DNA of 8,292 nucleotides. It comes from an uncultured Thermoleophilia bacterium (GTDB lineage: Bacteria > Actinomycetota > Thermoleophilia > Gaiellales > F1-60-MAGs149). A program made the position numbers and the translations under genes. Location of the stretch: assembly GCA_902806305.1 (NCBI GenBank), contig CADCWC010000172.1, positions 1 through 8,292 of the forward strand, given 5' to 3'. The notes under the pieces are model-generated. The model worked only from the letters and a program-made list of their open reading frames with translations, was not told the origin of the DNA and ran no database searches. Below, in pieces: positions 6,030-8,292 of the stretch (the first letter of the stretch is position 1; every line of letters starts with the position of its first letter).

Positions 6030-6045
6030 GCGCCCGGGTGGACGG

Positions 6046-6051
6046 TAGGGT
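6046..6051 (+). promoter_or_regulatory. Candidate -10 element for the MMPL transporter transcript
   Basis: TAGGGT, in the context GACGGTAGGGTCC, fits the actinobacterial TANNNT -10 pattern. Transcription would begin around 6058-6059, leaving a leader of about 32 bases before the transporter ATG at 6091. No good -35 is seen. The predicted start coincides with a GTG that opens an 11-codon reading frame. Confidence 0.4.
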
Positions 6052-6058
6052 CCGGCGC

Positions 6059-6094
6059 GTGCCGACCCCGACGTCAGGGTGCCCACGGCGATGA
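6059..6094 (+). CDS. Candidate leaderless 11-codon uORF overlapping the MMPL start
   Basis: GTG at 6059 lies seven bases after the candidate -10, at the expected transcription start. It opens a frame reading VPTPTSGCPRR and then TGA at 6092-6094. The stop overlaps the transporter start as ATGA, and the transporter's ribosome binding site (6076-6081) lies inside the uORF. Leaderless micro-ORFs upstream of regulated genes are known in actinobacteria, and some with Cys codons act as attenuators. This one has a single Cys. There is no direct evidence of translation; the arrangement could be chance. Confidence 0.3.
   Translation: MPTPTSGCPRR
6076..6081 (+). promoter_or_regulatory. Ribosome binding site selecting the MMPL start
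   Basis: AGGGTG ends nine bases before the ATG at 6091. It favours this ATG over the in-frame GTG at 6079, which lies within the motif and has no Shine-Dalgarno sequence of its own. Confidence 0.5.
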
Positions 6095-8292
6095 CCGAGC
6101 GGCTCGCGCGCGCGTGTGCCGGGCGGCCGTGGCGGACGGTCCTCGCCTGGCTCGTCGCGATCGTCGCCTCGTTCGTCGTCATCGCGCTGTTCCTGGGCGA
6201 CGCGCTGACGACCGAGGGTGACGTGACGACGAACCCGGAGTCGCAGCGCGCGAACCGCCTGCTCGGCGAGTCGTTCGCACCGGGCGGCGATCGGGAGGCG
6301 GGCCCGGTCGAGCTCGTCGTGATCCGCTCCGACCGCTATCGCGTCGATGACGAGCCCTTCCGCGCCGAGGTGCGACGCCTGGCGGCCGAAGGCGAGCGGA
6401 CGGGCGTCGTGGCCTCGATCCGAAGCTGGTACGAGACGTCGGACCCCGCGCTCGTCTCGGCGGATCGGGACGCGCTGCTCACGCCGATCACCCTGCGGAG
6501 CGACGACGTCGAGCCCATCGTGGACCTGGTCACGGCGGCCGACCGCGCGCCCGACTTCGACGTCGGCATCACCGGCGGGCTGACCGTCGACCGCGACTTC
6601 GAGACGCTCTCGCAGGAGGACCTGCAGAAGGGCGAGCTGCTCTTCGGCCTGCCCGCGGCGCTCGTCATCCTCGTGCTCGTGTTCGGCGCCGTCGTGGCCG
6701 GGCTCGTCCCGGTCGTCCTCGCGCTGGTGTCGATCGTCGTCGCGGTGGCGCTCACGGCGCTCGTCGGCCAGGCCTACGAGCTCTCGCTGTTCGTGGTCAA
6801 CATGATCACGGCGATGGGCCTCGCGCTCGGCATCGACTACTCGCTCTTCATCGTCACGCGCTACCGCGAGGAGCGCGTCGCGGGCGTGCCGAAGCTCGAC
6901 GCGATCGTGAACGCGGCGGGGACGGCGAGCCGCGCCGTCCTCTTCAGCGGCCTGGCCTTCGTCCTCGCGATGTTCGGGATGGTCCTCGTGCCGGACACGA
7001 TCCTGCGGAGCCTGGCGGCCGGAGCAATCCTCGTCGGCATCGTCTCGGTGCTCGCCGCGATGACGCTGCTCCCGGCCGTGCTGAGCCTCCTGGGCGATCG
7101 CGTCAACGCCGTCCGGGTGCCGGTGCTCGGACGTCGCCTGACGGAGCGCGGCGGGGTCGAGAGCCGCTTCTGGACCGGCGTGGTCCGGCGCGTCATCCGT
7201 CGCCCGCTCGTCGCCCTCGTGGCGGCCGCGGCGTTGCTGCTCGCGGCGGCCGTGCCCGTCCTCGACCTGACCACCGGCTTCTCGGGCATCTCGACGCTGC
7301 CCGATCGCCTGGCGGGCAAGCGCGGCTTCGACCTGCTCCAGCAGGAGTTCCCGGCCGCCGGGCTCGACCCCGTGCAGATCGTCGTCCGCGCCGACGCGAC
7401 GTCGCCGCCCGTCTCCGCGGCGCTCGAGCGGCTGACCGACGCGATGGCGGCGCGGCCGGAGCTCGGGCCCGCCGGGCCGCCGCAGCCCGCGCCGGGGGGT
7501 GACGTCACGCTGGTCGAGGTGCCGCTCGTGGTCGACGTCAACAGCACGGCCGCCTACGACGCCGTACGCGAGCTCCGCGGCGAGATCATCCCCGCCGCGT
7601 TCACCGGCCTCGACGCCGAGGTGCTCGTCACCGGCGAGACGGCCGAGGGCGTCGACTACTTCGCGCTCGTCGGGCGGTGGCTGCCGATCGTCTTCACGCT
7701 GGTGCTCGGGCTGAGCTTCGTGCTGCTGACGGTGGCCTTCCGCTCGGTCGTCATCCCGCTCTGCGCCATCGCGCTCAACCTGCTGTCCGTCGGGGCGGCG
7801 TACGGGCTGCTCGTCCTGGTCTTCCAGGAGGGCCTCGGAGCCGACCTGCTCGGCTTCACCCAGGTCGACACGATCGAGGCGTGGGTGCCGCTGTTCCTCT
7901 TCTCCGTGCTGTTCGGCCTGTCCATGGACTACGAGGTGTTCCTGCTCAGCCGCATCCGCGAGCGCTACGCCGAGACCGGCTCGACGGACGACGCGGTCGC
8001 CTTCGGCGTCGGCTCGACGGCCCGGCTGATCACCGGCGCGGCGCTCATCATCATCGTCGTCTTCAGCGGCTTCGCGGCCGGTGAGCTGGTGATGTTCCAG
8101 CAGATGGGGTTCGGCGTGGCGGTCGCCCTGCTCGTCGACGCCACGATCATCCGCTCCGTGCTCGTCCCGGCCGTGATGAGCCTGCTCGGACCGTGGAACT
8201 GGTACTTCCCGCGGCGGTTGGCCTGGGTCCCCGACGTGCACGTCGAGGGTCGTCGCGGCGGGCCGGGCCACCGCGAGGCCACCTCGCTCGAC
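6091..8292 (+). CDS. MMPL-family (RND superfamily) transporter, 3' end cut by window edge
   Basis: The frame runs 734 residues from the ATG to the window edge without a stop and looks nearly complete: the last membrane segment is followed by the usual short tail (NWYFPRRLAWVPD). Layout is the two-fold MMPL plan. TM1 is at about 17-35, followed by a large extracytoplasmic domain to about 180. TM2-6 lie at about 184-330. TM7 follows shortly after, then a second soluble domain, then TM8-12 near the end. Each half carries the proton-relay Asp-Tyr pair: D249-Y250 in LALGIDYSLFIVTRYREE and D613-Y614 in FGLSMDYEVFLLSRIRE, equivalent to the essential D256-Y257 and D645-Y646 of mycobacterial MmpL3. 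Such proteins use the proton gradient to export lipids, pigments or drugs across the membrane. The substrate here is unknown, with no lipid biosynthesis gene alongside. Confidence 0.95.
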   Translation, partial: MTERLARACAGRPWRTVLAWLVAIVASFVVIALFLGDALTTEGDVTTNPESQRANRLLGESFAPGGDREAGPVELVVIRSDRYRVDDEPFRAEVRRLAAEGERTGVVASIRSWYETSDPALVSADRDALLTPITLRSDDVEPIVDLVTAADRAPDFDVGITGGLTVDRDFETLSQEDLQKGELLFGLPAALVILVLVFGAVVAGLVPVVLALVSIVVAVALTALVGQAYELSLFVVNMITAMGLALGIDYSLFIVTRYREERVAGVPKLDAIVNAAGTASRAVLFSGLAFVLAMFGMVLVPDTILRSLAAGAILVGIVSVLAAMTLLPAVLSLLGDRVNAVRVPVLGRRLTERGGVESRFWTGVVRRVIRRPLVALVAAAALLLAAAVPVLDLTTGFSGISTLPDRLAGKRGFDLLQQEFPAAGLDPVQIVVRADATSPPVSAALERLTDAMAARPELGPAGPPQPAPGGDVTLVEVPLVVDVNSTAAYDAVRELRGEIIPAAFTGLDAEVLVTGETAEGVDYFALVGRWLPIVFTLVLGLSFVLLTVAFRSVVIPLCAIALNLLSVGAAYGLLVLVFQEGLGADLLGFTQVDTIEAWVPLFLFSVLFGLSMDYEVFLLSRIRERYAETGSTDDAVAFGVGSTARLITGAALIIIVVFSGFAAGELVMFQQMGFGVAVALLVDATIIRSVLVPAVMSLLGPWNWYFPRRLAWVPDVHVEGRRGGPGHREATSLD

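Noticed and set aside
5875..8271. A 798-codon open frame on the minus strand opposite the MMPL gene
   Set aside because: It is rich in Arg, Asp, Glu and His with no recognisable domain, and lies antisense to a clear MMPL protein. GC-rich codon bias leaves antisense frames open; this is a shadow.

Overview
The window is high-GC DNA with strong third-position G/C bias. It looks like chromosomal sequence from a high-GC actinobacterium. The adjacent rplY/ctc and pth genes, an MMPL-type RND transporter and candidate leaderless starts all fit that. A Thermoleophilia-like soil lineage is a guess from the MttB-family gene and overall style, not something the sequence proves. I see no tRNA, rRNA, CRISPR array, IS element or other sign of recent transfer.

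The left half (1-4288) is read on the minus strand. In transcription order it holds an ABC-2 type exporter ATPase (4288-3446), its permease (3449-2598, GTGA overlap), a 64-residue PspC-domain membrane protein (2557-2363), a 194-bp intergenic region with stacked palindromes and a candidate promoter, a pyrrolysine-free MttB-family methyltransferase (2168-741), and an IclR-family regulator (741 to beyond the left edge). The last two overlap by one base (TGATG). The ABC pair and the PspC gene look like one membrane-related unit. The methyltransferase and regulator look like a second unit for catabolism of a methylated or quaternary amine and its control.

The right half (4404-8292) is read on the plus strand. 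It holds a DUF1059 mini-protein (4404-4559), ribosomal protein L25/Ctc (4676-5374) with a long Ala/Glu/Asp-rich tail, peptidyl-tRNA hydrolase (5392-5985), and an MMPL-family transporter (6091 to beyond the right edge). The L25-Pth pair is a translation housekeeping unit. The 115-bp region 4289-4403 is a divergent promoter region.

No obviously new multi-gene system is visible. The observations most worth checking are: (i) a candidate leaderless 11-codon uORF whose stop overlaps the MMPL start codon (ATGA); (ii) the MttB-IclR pair, with no corrinoid protein beside it and a promoter flanked by palindromes; (iii) a possibly leaderless ABC ATPase transcript in the divergent region; and (iv) the PspC mini-protein attached to the ABC exporter genes. 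All regulatory calls come from reading by eye and are tentative.
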